From Gammaproteobacteria bacterium (GTDB lineage: Bacteria; Pseudomonadota; Gammaproteobacteria; Pseudomonadales; Pseudohongiellaceae), in the NCBI GenBank assembly GCA_017853205.1, contig JAFMKB010000003.1, positions 52,185-116,184 of the forward strand: a stretch of DNA of 64,000 nt. The letters are read 5' to 3'. Below, piece after piece: positions 1 to 13,800 of the stretch. The number at the start of each line of letters is the position of its first letter. Position 1 is the first letter of the stretch. Both the position numbers and the translations under genes were made by a program. Below the pieces are notes generated by a model that ran no database searches, was not told the origin of the DNA, and saw only the letters and a list, made by a program, of their open reading frames with translations.

Positions 1-65
1 GCCTAGATGCGCTCAACCGCTGGTAGTAATGTGCTAACTATACTAATTGCGAGACGACAACTTAC

Positions 66-86
66 AAGACTTCTCTTTCAAGTCTT
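66..86 (-). other. Small inverted repeat downstream of bolA
   Basis: Seven-base arms at 66-72 and 80-86 can pair around a seven-base loop, about 20 bases beyond the bolA stop codon. On the minus strand no run of T follows, so this is at best a weak transcript-end hairpin. No gene is visible in bases 1-104. Confidence 0.3.
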
Positions 87-104
87 ATCAAGGTATACCA
101 AGAG

Positions 105-467
105 TTAAGCGCCTTTCGAACCACCTAGGCAGACCGGTGATTCTGCTACCCCGCCTTCTTTTTCCGCCCACTCCTCAGCGGTAAACAAGTGAAGCGATAG
201 CGCATGAACAGGGCCTTCTAGATAGCTTTCCAGCAATCTGTAGACAAGCTGGTGTCGCTGAACAGCACGCAGTTCAGCGAAAGCTGAAGCGACTAAAATC
301 AGCTTAAAATGCGAGTCGGTCGCTGGGCCACCATGATTATTACTCTCATTCTCAAATCGCAAATAAGTGGGATTAAACGCCGCCTCCAACTCTTGCTGCA
401 TTGCCGCCGCGACGGGACCAGCATGACTGGCGGTAAGGGACAAATCTGATACAAAATTCTCTGTCAT
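105..467 (-). CDS. bolA: BolA family transcriptional regulator / Fe-S assembly factor
   Basis: BolA proteins are small class II KH-like proteins that pair with monothiol glutaredoxins in Fe-S cluster handling and influence morphology and stress responses. The 120-residue product has the family core: the segment SHFKLILVASAF, then RHQLVYRLL, then VHALSLHLFTAEEW, with a conserved SPVC near the C-terminus as in true BolA rather than IbaG. The open frame extends upstream to 566, but the ATG at 467 is preceded by a good ribosome site (GAGAGGA, about 8 bases away) and gives the normal family length, so I chose it. It diverges from rbgA, leaving about 180 bases for two promoters. I am confident of the family; the physiological role is inferred. 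Confidence 0.9.
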   Translation of the reverse strand: MTENFVSDLSLTASHAGPVAAAMQQELEAAFNPTYLRFENESNNHGGPATDSHFKLILVASAFAELRAVQRHQLVYRLLESYLEGPVHALSLHLFTAEEWAEKEGGVAESPVCLGGSKGA

Positions 468-646
468 GGAGCCATCCTCTCGAGGGATTTCACAGACTAT
501 GCGTGTAGTTGCGATACGGGAAGCCGCAAAGTCGTCGTATTGCTTCTTTAACCATAAGAATGCCAACTTGGCGGTGGAGTTTACCGTAATCGGTCGCTAC
601 ACTGCACGGCTCTAGGCGCATTATAACTTGAATGGAAAAAAGCACG

Positions 647-1480
647 ATGGCACTGAACTGGTATCCTGGCCATATGCACAAGGCGAGCAAGGAAGTTGTT
701 AAAACCCTGCTTAAAACCCAGGCAGTTATTGAGGTCTTGGACGCGCGAACACCGCAGGCAAGCTCCAACCCGCATTTCGCTGCTCTGTGTGCGAATCACC
801 CGCGGATTCGAATCCTAAACAAAGCGGATCTAGCGGAGCCACGCGTGACCGAGCAGTGGGCAAAGTATTTTAATGCCCAACCAAAATCGATATGCCTTGT
901 GAATGGACACGAGTCACAGCTCGATGCTGAGCAAATCATTCAGGCCGCGCGTAAACTTTTCCTTGCTAATGACCTTAAAATTGGAGAGCGCCAACAACTT
1001 CTCATCGGGGGTATCCCGAATGTGGGTAAATCGACCTTGCTGAATATTTTCTGTGCCCGCAAGCTAGCAAAGACAGGCAATGAGCCCGCCGTAACTCAAG
1101 TCCAACAACGAGTGAGGCTCGACGATCATTGGCATTTGATCGACACGCCGGGGCTCATGTGGCCTAAACTCGAAGATCAAGAAGGCGCCTATCGCCTCGC
1201 AGCAACAGGCACTATCCGCCGAACAGCGATTGAGGCAGAGGACATAGCTTGGTTTTTGGCACAGGAATTACTCAAGCACCATCGCGATCGCTTAGTGTCT
1301 CGGTACGACCTCCCCCAGGATGCGAAAGACGCGGAGTCAGTTATGACTGCGGTGGCTAAGGCACGCGCTTGCATTAAAGCCGGTCACCGAGTTGATTGGC
1401 ATAAAGCGTCAGAGTCACTACTCAATGAATTCAGGTCCGGCAAGCTTGGGAGATTCAGCCTTGAACGCCCACCTCTTTAG
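647..1480 (+). CDS. rbgA: Ribosome biogenesis GTPase YlqF/RbgA
   Basis: This circularly permuted GTPase assists late assembly of the 50S subunit. The permuted motif order is visible: NKAD (G4) comes first at about residue 58, then GIPNVGKST (G1, P-loop) at about 122, then DTPG (G3) at about 166. The N-terminal NWYPGHMHKA matches the family signature WFPGHM. The product is 277 residues from the ATG at 647. An in-frame ATG lies 15 bases upstream at 632, but it has no ribosome site and adds five residues before the conserved start. It stands alone between bolA (divergent) and the M16 protease gene. Confidence 0.9.
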   Translation: MALNWYPGHMHKASKEVVKTLLKTQAVIEVLDARTPQASSNPHFAALCANHPRIRILNKADLAEPRVTEQWAKYFNAQPKSICLVNGHESQLDAEQIIQAARKLFLANDLKIGERQQLLIGGIPNVGKSTLLNIFCARKLAKTGNEPAVTQVQQRVRLDDHWHLIDTPGLMWPKLEDQEGAYRLAATGTIRRTAIEAEDIAWFLAQELLKHHRDRLVSRYDLPQDAKDAESVMTAVAKARACIKAGHRVDWHKASESLLNEFRSGKLGRFSLERPPL

Positions 1481-1599
1481 CCAGACCCGACAACGCGAAT
1501 CCGATGGGATATCGCCGCCGTAGAAACAGAAGATAGGGTGAGTCGACACTCCACACAGTAATCTATGCGCAGCTGCGCAACTGACCACAGCGAGACTTT

Positions 1600-4566
1600 A
1601 TGAACAAGCCAACACAGCCACCTATAGACGGATCGATAGAAGTCACGAAGACCGCATTGGCTCACTCTGCATTCGAATGGAAGCGCAGCGAGCGTATCGA
1701 TTCATTGAACTTGACCATGGAGCATTATGTGCATCGTGTCACCGGTGCTGCGCACTACCACCTCGCTAGCGACAACGATGAGAACGTCTTCCTAGTGGGT
1801 TTTCGTACTGTTCCAACTGATTCTAAAGGCGTTGCCCATATACTCGAACATACTGCTCTGTGCGGCAGTGAGAAATATCCGGTACGCGATCCCTTTTTTA
1901 TGATGATTAGGCGTTCGCTTAACACTTTCATGAATGCTTTCACAAGTAGCGATTGGACTGCCTATCCGTTTGCCAGTAAAAACCCCAAAGATTTCAATAA
2001 TCTGCTGGAGGTCTATCTTGACGCCGCATTCTTTTCTCGTCTCGATGAATTGGACTTCGCACAGGAAGGTCATCGACTTGAATTCGCAAAGCTCGATGAC
2101 CCGACGACCGAACTCCAGTACAAGGGCGTCGTCTACAACGAGATGAAGGGCGCGATGAGTTCGACTAACAGCGTTCTCTGGCAGGCTTTGAGCAAACATT
2201 TATTTCCTACCACGACTTATCACTACAATAGCGGCGGTGAACCTGAAGACATTCCCAGCCTGAGCTATGAAGAACTCACTGATTTTTATCGAACACATTA
2301 CCATCCCAGCAATGCGGTGTTTATGACCTTCGGCAACATCCCAGCGCATAGACACCAGGAGCGATTCGAGACACTCGCGCTAAAGCGCTTCAATGTGCTC
2401 GATACAAAAATAGAGATACTCGATGAGGTGCGATATAGCGCACCGATACGGGTTGAGGAAAGCTTCGCTGCGGAACATCAGGAAGCGCCTCAGGGGCATG
2501 TGGTGCTAGCTTGGCTTCTTGGCAAGAGCAGCAATATCGAAGAACTCTTCAAGGCGGAACTTTTGACCGCAGTCTTGATGGATAATAGCGGTAGTCCGTT
2601 ACTCGCCGCCCTGGAGACTAGCGATCTTGGCGCCTCGCCATCACCCATGTGCGGATTAGAGGATTCCAACCGAGAAATGAGTTTTATGGCAGGACTCGAA
2701 GGCTGCGCTCCAGGCACTACCGATGCCGTCGAAGCCCTAGTCATAGAAACCCTGGAAGCAATCGTCGAAAAAGGGATTGACCAAGAGCACATCCTCGCTG
2801 CACTGCATCAGCTCGAATTGAGTCATCGCGAAATTGCTGGTGATAGTTATCCCTACGGCTTGCAACTGATCCTTGCTGGACTCTCAAGTGCGATGCACCG
2901 TGGCGACCCAATCGAGCTTATGAACATTGACCCTGTTCTCGAGAAACTCCGCGTCGAAGTACTAAATCCAAATTTTATCCCAGACTTGATCCAATCTTTA
3001 TTGCTCGATAACAAGCATCGGCTAACACTGACACTTACTCCAGATTTCGAGCTCGCAGAACGCAAAGAAACAGCAGAGCGCGAGAAACTCGCTTTGATAA
3101 AAGAGTCACTGTCACAAGAGGAAATTGAGGCTATCGTAAAGCGCAGCATGGCTCTAGAAGCACGTCAAAGCGCCGAAGACGACCCGTCTATCCTCCCTAA
3201 AGTAAGCAAAGAAGATGTCCCTGAAACGCTAACTGAGCCAAGGCCTACGATAAGGCAACTAGCTTCGGGCGACACGCTAACTTATTACGGGCAAGGGACT
3301 AACGGGCTAGCCTATCAGCAAGTTGTTTTTACTTTACCGAAGCTGCCGCAAAACCTCATCGAGATACTTCCCTTGTATACGAGCTGCGTGACCGAGCTAG
3401 GTGTCGGTGAACGTGACTATGCCCAAACCCAAGCTTGGCAGGCGCAGATATGCGGCGGTATTAACTGTTTTAGCAGCATAAAAAGCCATCAAGACGATGA
3501 ACAGGTAGTACAGGGCACGCTGACCTTCTCCTCTAAATGCCTACGTGCAAACAATCAGGCTCTCAGCGAACTGCTTGCAGAAACGATCGACGGCGTTCGC
3601 TTTGACGAGGAACAAAGGATTACTGAGCTTATTGAGCAAATTACTACCCGCAAACTCAGCAGTATTACTGGTTCAGGACACTCTCTGGCTATGAGTGCGG
3701 CCAGTAGTGGCTATTCGCCTACAGCGCAAATGAACCATCAAACTTCAGGCCTAGCAGGACTGATTAAGTTGAAGAATATCCGTGAGCAGCTAAAAAAACC
3801 TGTCGAGCGCGCTGCACTTTTGGCGCGCTTTAGGGATCTGCACACCTTAATTACCTCAGCCGATAGGCAATTTTTACTAATCGGCGAGCCTGAGTATGAA
3901 GAGGCTCTTGCTTCTCCGATTGCACACACGTGGCAATCACAAACATGCGGCTCTTCGGCTGAAAGCTTTTCACTAGAACCTATTAGACACCCTGTAGCAC
4001 AAGCTTGGACGACATCAACGCAGGTAAATTTTTGTGCACAAGCCTATCCTACTGTGCCCTCAAACCATGAAGATCATGCAACGCTTCAGGTATTAGCAGG
4101 CTTCCTGCGCAACGGCTTCTTGCACAGCATGATTAGAGAGAAAGGTGGCGCTTACGGCGGCGGCGCAAGCCAAGATGGATCCTCGGCTTCTTTTCGTTTT
4201 TACAGCTACCGTGACCCAAGGCTTGAAGCGACTCTTGCCGATTTCGACAGATCAATCGAATGGCTGAGGAATACACCCCATCCAGACAATCAGCTCGAAG
4301 AGGCGATTCTCGGCGTAATAGCGCAGATGGACAAGCCGGCCTCTCCTGCCGGCGAGGCCAAGGCCGCTTTCTATAATCGCGTTTTTGGCCGCAGCATCGA
4401 GCAGCGCCTAGCATTTAGGCAACGAGTTCTTTCTACTACAATTGAAGACCTTCAGAGGGTGGCTGAGCGCTATTTTGTAGGAATTAAGCCGAGTGTCGCC
4501 GTAATCACTTCCGCAGGCGCCGCTCAATCCCTTGCCATTGAAGGGCTAGAGATAATGAAAATATAA
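1600..4566 (+). CDS. Insulinase-family metalloprotease, PreP/presequence protease type (M16C)
   Basis: This 988-residue protein is a full-length M16C peptidase, the family that degrades short peptides inside a closed two-lobed chamber. The inverted zinc motif HILEH lies at residues 80-84 and the third ligand is probably the glutamate in VVYNEMKG near residue 181. The C-terminal lobe keeps GGAYGGGAS, typical of the substrate-binding arginine/tyrosine region. There is no signal peptide, so it should be cytoplasmic. The start codon lies just beyond CGAGAC, a modest ribosome site. No partner gene is adjacent: 119 bases separate it from rbgA and more than 300 from the next gene. The bacterial substrate is unknown; clearance of signal or degradation peptides is an inference from mitochondrial and plastid PreP. 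Confidence 0.92.
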   Translation: MNKPTQPPIDGSIEVTKTALAHSAFEWKRSERIDSLNLTMEHYVHRVTGAAHYHLASDNDENVFLVGFRTVPTDSKGVAHILEHTALCGSEKYPVRDPFFMMIRRSLNTFMNAFTSSDWTAYPFASKNPKDFNNLLEVYLDAAFFSRLDELDFAQEGHRLEFAKLDDPTTELQYKGVVYNEMKGAMSSTNSVLWQALSKHLFPTTTYHYNSGGEPEDIPSLSYEELTDFYRTHYHPSNAVFMTFGNIPAHRHQERFETLALKRFNVLDTKIEILDEVRYSAPIRVEESFAAEHQEAPQGHVVLAWLLGKSSNIEELFKAELLTAVLMDNSGSPLLAALETSDLGASPSPMCGLEDSNREMSFMAGLEGCAPGTTDAVEALVIETLEAIVEKGIDQEHILAALHQLELSHREIAGDSYPYGLQLILAGLSSAMHRGDPIELMNIDPVLEKLRVEVLNPNFIPDLIQSLLLDNKHRLTLTLTPDFELAERKETAEREKLALIKESLSQEEIEAIVKRSMALEARQSAEDDPSILPKVSKEDVPETLTEPRPTIRQLASGDTLTYYGQGTNGLAYQQVVFTLPKLPQNLIEILPLYTSCVTELGVGERDYAQTQAWQAQICGGINCFSSIKSHQDDEQVVQGTLTFSSKCLRANNQALSELLAETIDGVRFDEEQRITELIEQITTRKLSSITGSGHSLAMSAASSGYSPTAQMNHQTSGLAGLIKLKNIREQLKKPVERAALLARFRDLHTLITSADRQFLLIGEPEYEEALASPIAHTWQSQTCGSSAESFSLEPIRHPVAQAWTTSTQVNFCAQAYPTVPSNHEDHATLQVLAGFLRNGFLHSMIREKGGAYGGGASQDGSSASFRFYSYRDPRLEATLADFDRSIEWLRNTPHPDNQLEEAILGVIAQMDKPASPAGEAKAAFYNRVFGRSIEQRLAFRQRVLSTTIEDLQRVAERYFVGIKPSVAVITSAGAAQSLAIEGLEIMKI

Positions 4567-4895
4567 CTATATCAATTACTTAAGTTTACTTCTTGCATGA
4601 AAGAGGATTTTTTAAAAATTTCGGGAACTCTCATCCACGGACGGGGTCAGAGATTATGTAGGTAGATTGTTTTCAAACTTGTGGGTTTTGAGCCATTTAT
4701 CTCTCCCTTGATAGATTGACCGCTCACTATTGCGGTCCTTAATTAGGCCAACGTGCCTTAAGCCTGCGATCTCCGGATCGCGGGCTTTTTTCTTTGAAAG
4801 GCCAAACATTGAGCCAACCCCATTCCCTGTCGACCGGTTAAGGCCCATAATTCAAGGTTCCTGCTACTACCTAACTCTAACTATCCCCTTTGTTT
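4567..4895 (+). other. Gene-free interval, possible small RNA
   Basis: This 329-base gap holds no convincing ORF. It contains two strong hairpins in succession, a 6-bp stem at 4718-4737 and a terminator at 4762-4791, both on the plus strand and about 200 bases past the protease stop. That distance is long for a simple 3' end, so either the protease mRNA has a long 3' UTR or a short RNA starts within about 4600-4680. A weak promoter-like pair (TTGCAT near 4593 with a TAAAA stretch) is present but poorly spaced. I did not match it to a known RNA family. Confidence 0.3.
4762..4791 (+). terminator. Rho-independent terminator
   Basis: A ten-base-pair stem (4762-4771 with 4776-4785, one G-T pair) closes a four-base loop and is followed directly by six T residues. 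It ends transcription reading rightward from the protease gene or from a small RNA in the gap. Confidence 0.85.
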
Positions 4896-6065
4896 ATGAA
4901 AAACCCAATTGACGCCCAAACCGAAGCAGTACGCATTACTCTAATAGGGATGGCTTTAGACCTTGCTCTAGGCTTGGGCAAAATAGTCGGCGGAATAATG
5001 AGCGCATCATTTGCACTGGTTGCCGACGGCGTCCATTCGTTAACCGATGCAGTGACCGATATTTTTGTGCTCGTTATTGCCCGAACAGCCTATGCTGCAC
5101 CTGATAGAGGTCACCCCTATGGACACGGGCGCTTCGAAGCAGTCGGCACGATTGTCATGGGTATTGTTTTTTTTATTACTGCAGCAGTGCTGCTCTACGA
5201 CGCAAGTCAACGATTAGCAGCTGTCGATGAACTCGTCGTCCCTGGCCTTTTCGGCGCTATCATCGCAGCGATTTCAATCGCCAGTAAAGAATGGATCTAT
5301 AGATTCACCTTAGCTACGGCCGAGCGACTAAATTCGAGTCTTCTCCGAGCCAACGCCTGGCATAGCAGAAGTGATGCGCTGTCATCGATCGCTGTGTTGA
5401 TCGGTATTGTGGGTGGCCAGTTCGGTGTCGTCTGGTTGGACACGCTCGCTGCCATGTTTGTTGCGCTACTCATTGCCAAGATCGGATGGGATTTATGCTC
5501 CGAAAGTATTCGCGAACTCGTTGATACCGCCCTACCCGACCAACGCCGCAGTGAATTTGAAGATTGTTTAAAAGCGACTCCAGGGGTGAAAGGACTTACA
5601 GATCTTCGCTCTCGACTGTCGGGCGGCAAGGCTATTGTCGAAGTACATCTCGTTGTCGACCCCCGCATCTCAGTCTCCGAGGGGCATCAAATAGGCGCAT
5701 CTGCCAGTGCACGACTGAGGGAAAACTTTACTGACGTAGGGGAGGTTATCCCGCATATAGATCCTCAGGGCAATCCCGACCACGACCACCCGCTCGATGG
5801 CACCGCGGTACCGTCTAGAAATGAAGTTGAAGAGATAATCAGCACGCGATGGAGAGAAATGACCGACAGCGGATCCGGCCTTAAATTCGATCTCCATTAT
5901 CTTGAGCACGGTATTGAGATAGACCTAATTGCTGGCAATGCCGATGACGCTGTTACCGCCAAGGGCCTTGCTGATCAATTGATTAATCTAGAGCATATCA
6001 TCGGAATACGTGTTTTACAGCACATCGGAACGTGGTCATCAAACGAGACGCGACCCCGTATATAG
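4896..6065 (+). CDS. Cation diffusion facilitator (CDF) family metal efflux transporter
   Basis: CDF proteins export divalent cations such as Zn, Fe or Mn in exchange for protons across the inner membrane. The 389-residue product has four to six membrane segments in its first 210 residues, the metal-site motif VADGVHSLTDA in TM2, the conserved HPYGHGRFE between TM2 and TM3, and HSRSDALSS in TM5. A cytoplasmic C-terminal domain follows and contains a short His/Asp run (DHDHP) that may bind metal. I use the ATG at 4896; the open frame also has a TTG two codons earlier. It converges on djlA, leaving only four bases between the stop codons. The metal specificity cannot be told from sequence alone. 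Confidence 0.9.
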   Translation: MKNPIDAQTEAVRITLIGMALDLALGLGKIVGGIMSASFALVADGVHSLTDAVTDIFVLVIARTAYAAPDRGHPYGHGRFEAVGTIVMGIVFFITAAVLLYDASQRLAAVDELVVPGLFGAIIAAISIASKEWIYRFTLATAERLNSSLLRANAWHSRSDALSSIAVLIGIVGGQFGVVWLDTLAAMFVALLIAKIGWDLCSESIRELVDTALPDQRRSEFEDCLKATPGVKGLTDLRSRLSGGKAIVEVHLVVDPRISVSEGHQIGASASARLRENFTDVGEVIPHIDPQGNPDHDHPLDGTAVPSRNEVEEIISTRWREMTDSGSGLKFDLHYLEHGIEIDLIAGNADDAVTAKGLADQLINLEHIIGIRVLQHIGTWSSNETRPRI

Positions 6066-6069
6066 CCCT

Positions 6070-6846
6070 TCACTCGCGCGTCTTTCGAATCAAATCGTAA
6101 GCAGTTTTAATGTCCTGCGTTTTACGCGTGGCGATGTCTATCATTTCTTCAGGCAAGCCTTTGGCTACAAGTTTATCGGGATGATGCTGACTCATCTGAC
6201 GGCGATACGCACGTTTAACTTCCTCCATGCTCGCCGTGGATTCGATCGCGAGAAGTGCGTAGGCTGCTGCGAGTTTAGACCGATTTTCATCTGCACTCTC
6301 GAATCCAGCTTGACCTGACACGCGCGCGAGAACGGCGTCGAGCCGCGCCCTACCGACTCCCAGCTTGCTAGCAATCAGTTCGAGCGTTTTGCGTTCCTGC
6401 GAATGCAGCGTGCCGTCTGCGAGCGCTGTCGCAGCGACGATTTCGAGTAGCATCTGTACGAGACTAGAACGCCGAACAGATTCACGTCTGAATTGAGTAA
6501 GAATTTCTTCGAGAGGAAAATCTTTACGTTTGCCCTCATTAAAAAGCTTTATGGCGACTTCTCGCTGCTGCGTGTTAAGCCGCATTTGCGACATGACACG
6601 TTCTGCGACTACTATTTCATCACGAGTGACTTTACCGTCGGATTTCGCCACATAACCCATTAATGCGAACGTCGTTGTAAAGAACGCAGATTGCACTCGT
6701 TCAGTTTCGCCTAAACCTAAGCGCGACGACTGCGTATTTAAGCCACCATCGAAATAGTTACCCAGACTTACGCCCATTAACGCGCCGAGCGGCCCGCCAA
6801 GCATGAAACCAAATGTGCCGCCAACAACCTTACCCCACCAACTCAT
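6070..6846 (-). CDS. djlA: Co-chaperone DjlA (TerB and J domains)
   Basis: DjlA is a membrane-anchored DnaJ-type co-chaperone that stimulates DnaK ATPase and is linked to envelope stress signalling. A short glycine-rich membrane segment covers about residues 5-30, a TerB-like helical domain occupies the middle (about 50-180), and a J domain ends the protein with the invariant HPD at residues 222-224. The 258-residue length is normal for DjlA. It is encoded on the same strand as ligA, 46 bases downstream of it, and may be cotranscribed. Confidence 0.92.
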   Translation of the reverse strand: MSWWGKVVGGTFGFMLGGPLGALMGVSLGNYFDGGLNTQSSRLGLGETERVQSAFFTTTFALMGYVAKSDGKVTRDEIVVAERVMSQMRLNTQQREVAIKLFNEGKRKDFPLEEILTQFRRESVRRSSLVQMLLEIVAATALADGTLHSQERKTLELIASKLGVGRARLDAVLARVSGQAGFESADENRSKLAAAYALLAIESTASMEEVKRAYRRQMSQHHPDKLVAKGLPEEMIDIATRKTQDIKTAYDLIRKTRE

Positions 6847-6892
6847 AATTACTCATCCAAATTAGACACAGTCAGAGCATAGCAATTAGCTT

Positions 6893-10689
<3,797 letters not shown>

Positions 10690-10748
10690 AAGAAACTTTA
10701 GACAGGCTGATGATTGAAAGGTCTTCCAAGGGTTATCAGCACGATGGC

Positions 10749-10770
10749 CGCAGATCTTTAGGGATCTGCG
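10749..10770 (-). other. Perfect hairpin between smc and zipA
   Basis: Eight-base arms pair perfectly around a six-base loop in the 169-base gap between the smc stop and the zipA start. No T-run follows on either strand, so it is more likely an mRNA-stabilising or attenuating hairpin than a full terminator. Confidence 0.45.
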
Positions 10771-10858
10771 CGGGAAAGTTAAAAATACTTAGCGTTGATT
10801 CTTGTCAAAAGCGGAGGCCATCCCGTCGTCGCTAAACAAAATGATAATCGTGCTGTCG

Positions 10859-13800
10859 CTACATGGCTGCAAGCTCAGCGGCTTCTTCAATGTCAACCGC
10901 AACGATCCTGGAGACACCCGGCTCATGCATCGTTACGCCCAAAAGTTGATTGGCCATTTCCATAGTAATTTTGTTGTGAGTGATGAAAATGAATTGAACC
11001 GATTTTGACATTTCTTTAACCAGATTGGCGTAACGTCCCACGTTCGCATCGTCCAACGGTGCGTCGACTTCGTCGAGCATACAGAATGGCGAAGGGTTCA
11101 ATTGGAAAATTGAAAACACGAGAGCTATCGCGGTCATCGCTTTCTCTCCGCCTGAAAGCAGATGGATAGTGCTGTTTCTCTTGCCTGGTGGCCGCGCCAT
11201 GATGGCGACCCCTGTGTCGAGCAAGTCTTCGCCTGTCATATCAAGATAGGCGTGTCCTCCACCGAATACTCTTGGGAAAAGCGCCTGCAAGCCGGCGTTG
11301 ACTTTATCAAAGGTTTCTTTGAAACGTGCACGCGTCTCTTGATCGATTTTCTTAATGGCATTTTGCAGAGTAGTCAATGCACGTTCGAGGTCTTCATTTT
11401 GCTTATCTAAATAAACCTTTCTCTCGGACTGCTGTGCATATTCGTCTATTGCTGCCAGATTAATTGGACCTAAACGCTGGATACGATTGGCAAGTCGCTC
11501 TAATTCTGCATCACATTGCTCAACGTCCAACTCTTCCGGCAGTGCATTTAGTACGGCCTCCAAATTAAATTTTGCGGCAGTCAGTTGCTCGAGGACTACC
11601 TCCTGCTTTACAGACGAGCCTTCGCTTTTCAGACGTGCCTGCATTAGCACTTCCCGAATTTGATTACTACGCTCCTGAATACTATTCCTTTCGGCTTCTA
11701 ATCCGCGTATCGCATGTTCGTTTGCGTCGACTTGAGCTTTAGCTTGGAAGAGCTCCTGCTCAACTTCTAATCGCTTTTCCAAAAGCGATTCCAACTCAGA
11801 GCGCATATCAGCAACAGGCTCTTCGGATGTCGCTATTTGCGTTGTCAGAGATTCAATGCGCTCTTGGCTACGTTTGGCCTGTGCAGACATTCGATCCATT
11901 GTTTCGCGAGTTGATTGAAGCTGGGACTGCAAGGTTTGCTGCCGTAAAGCAAGTGAATGAGCAATATCCTTGTGGTTTCGCGCCTTTTCACGTGAGGCTT
12001 GCTGCGAGCGCATATGATGTTCGCGCCTTTGCTCCAGCGCTTCACGTGCTTCGATATTTTCTTCCATGGAATCGAGCGCAACTTGTAGCCGCTGCCTAGA
12101 TTCGGCTATGTTTTCCTGCTCAAGCTCGATTTGGCGTTTAAGTTCCTCAAGCTCGTGGTGGATTCTCTGACGGCGCAAGCCCGCTTCCTCGACTTTCGCC
12201 TGCTGCGCGCTCAGCTGAGATTTAAGGTTACCGAACGCCTTGCTGTTGGCTGCGATATCTACCTGCAATTGTTCGCGCGCCTGCTCGGCCTCGGCAATTG
12301 CCTCTTTTAAGTCAATTTGACGGTCGTTAAGTTGATTTGAAAGGAGAAGACGCGCATCGATTAATTCATTGAGTTCTTCGATAAGCCCACGCCTCTTTAC
12401 AATCGACCCTTCTTTGTCTGCCGTCTTTAACTGGACCCATGACCGACCGAGCCAGACTCCATCAGATGTAACAATAGACTCATGCGAGCCTAGCGTTACC
12501 CGTTGCGCTAATGCGTCAGTCAAGGAGTCGGCGGCATAGATTCCTTGTAGCAAATCTCGTATCCCGCTGTCAGCCTGGACAAAGTCACCGAGTGGTTTGA
12601 GAGTCAGGTTTGTCGAGAGTTTGTCACTCGCCTGTGTCTTGACATCGACAAGTGCGATTCGCCCCTCAGGCAACTCCGCGAGAAGCGCCTCGAGGTCGTT
12701 CAGCCCTTCTACACAAATACTTTGAAGCGTATCTCCCAACACTGATTCGACGGCCTGTTCCCAGCCCGCCTCAATACGAATGCTTTCAGCAAGGCGTTGC
12801 CGATCTCCAAGACCATTGCTTCGCAGCCAGGTATTGACCTCTTCGTTATCGAGCCCAAGAGCAGCTTGCTGTAGTGCTTCTAACGAGGCTAATTTCCCAC
12901 GAGCTGTTTGCAATTCACTTCGAGCGGCGTCTAACTGATCTGCACATTCACTGTATTCCGAACGACGTAGCGCAATTTCACTGCCTGCGAGCTGGCTCTG
13001 AGCCTGAAGTTTTTCAATAGACTCCTCCAAAAGAGCAAGCTCCTCTCGCGCCTCGATGACAGTTTCGTCTTCGTCTGCCTGCAAGAGTTGTGCGCGCTCT
13101 TCCTCTAACCGGCGGCTACGTTCGAGCCCGCGCTGCACAATATTCTCAAGTTGCTGAATCCTCGCCTGTTCGACCTCTGCTACCTGCCTGGGACGCTCCG
13201 CACTTTCGTTGAATGCATCCCATTCCGTTTGCCATTGTCGTAGTCCAGTTTCGGCATCCTCAAGTATCGCCGCTGATTCCGCTGCTAGTTCGAGTGCAGA
13301 ATCTAGCTCGGGGCTCACCTCCTCGAGCTCTGTCTCTATTTCAACGATGCGAGAGAGATCCGTATCGAGTTCCTCTCTCGTCTGCTCATACGCCTGTTGA
13401 GTTTCTCTGAGATCGAAACGCATTTGGTCCGCGCGTTCGAGGTGGTGCTCGATAGATTGCTCGAGACGCGCAATGTCGTTGCCTAAACTATAAAATCTTG
13501 CCTGCACTTCGCCGAGTTTGTCAGCCAGTTCCGTACCATCGACTAAGCGCTGCTCGATTTTCGCATCGGCTTCACGCTGTTCGGCGATCGTGGCCTCCAG
13601 CTTAACCTCTTGGTCTCCTATGGCCGCCTTGTTTTGCTTAATATCAACATCCAGTGCCTGCCATTTAAGCGCGTTCAGATAAGCAGTCGTCTGCCGCTCC
13701 TGCGCCTTGTATTCGCCATATTTTTCGGCAGCTACCGATTGCCGTTGGAGATGTGCAAGCTGCCTTCCTAATTCGTCACGAATATCTGATAACCGCTCTA

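Noticed and set aside
4640..4791. Possible 6S RNA
   Set aside because: A short block resembles part of E. coli 6S RNA by eye, but there is no long closing stem between the ends and no central bubble I could draw.
4654..4848. 64-codon minus-strand open frame in the gap before the CDF gene
   Set aside because: It reads across the plus-strand terminator hairpin and shows no family signature or ribosome site.
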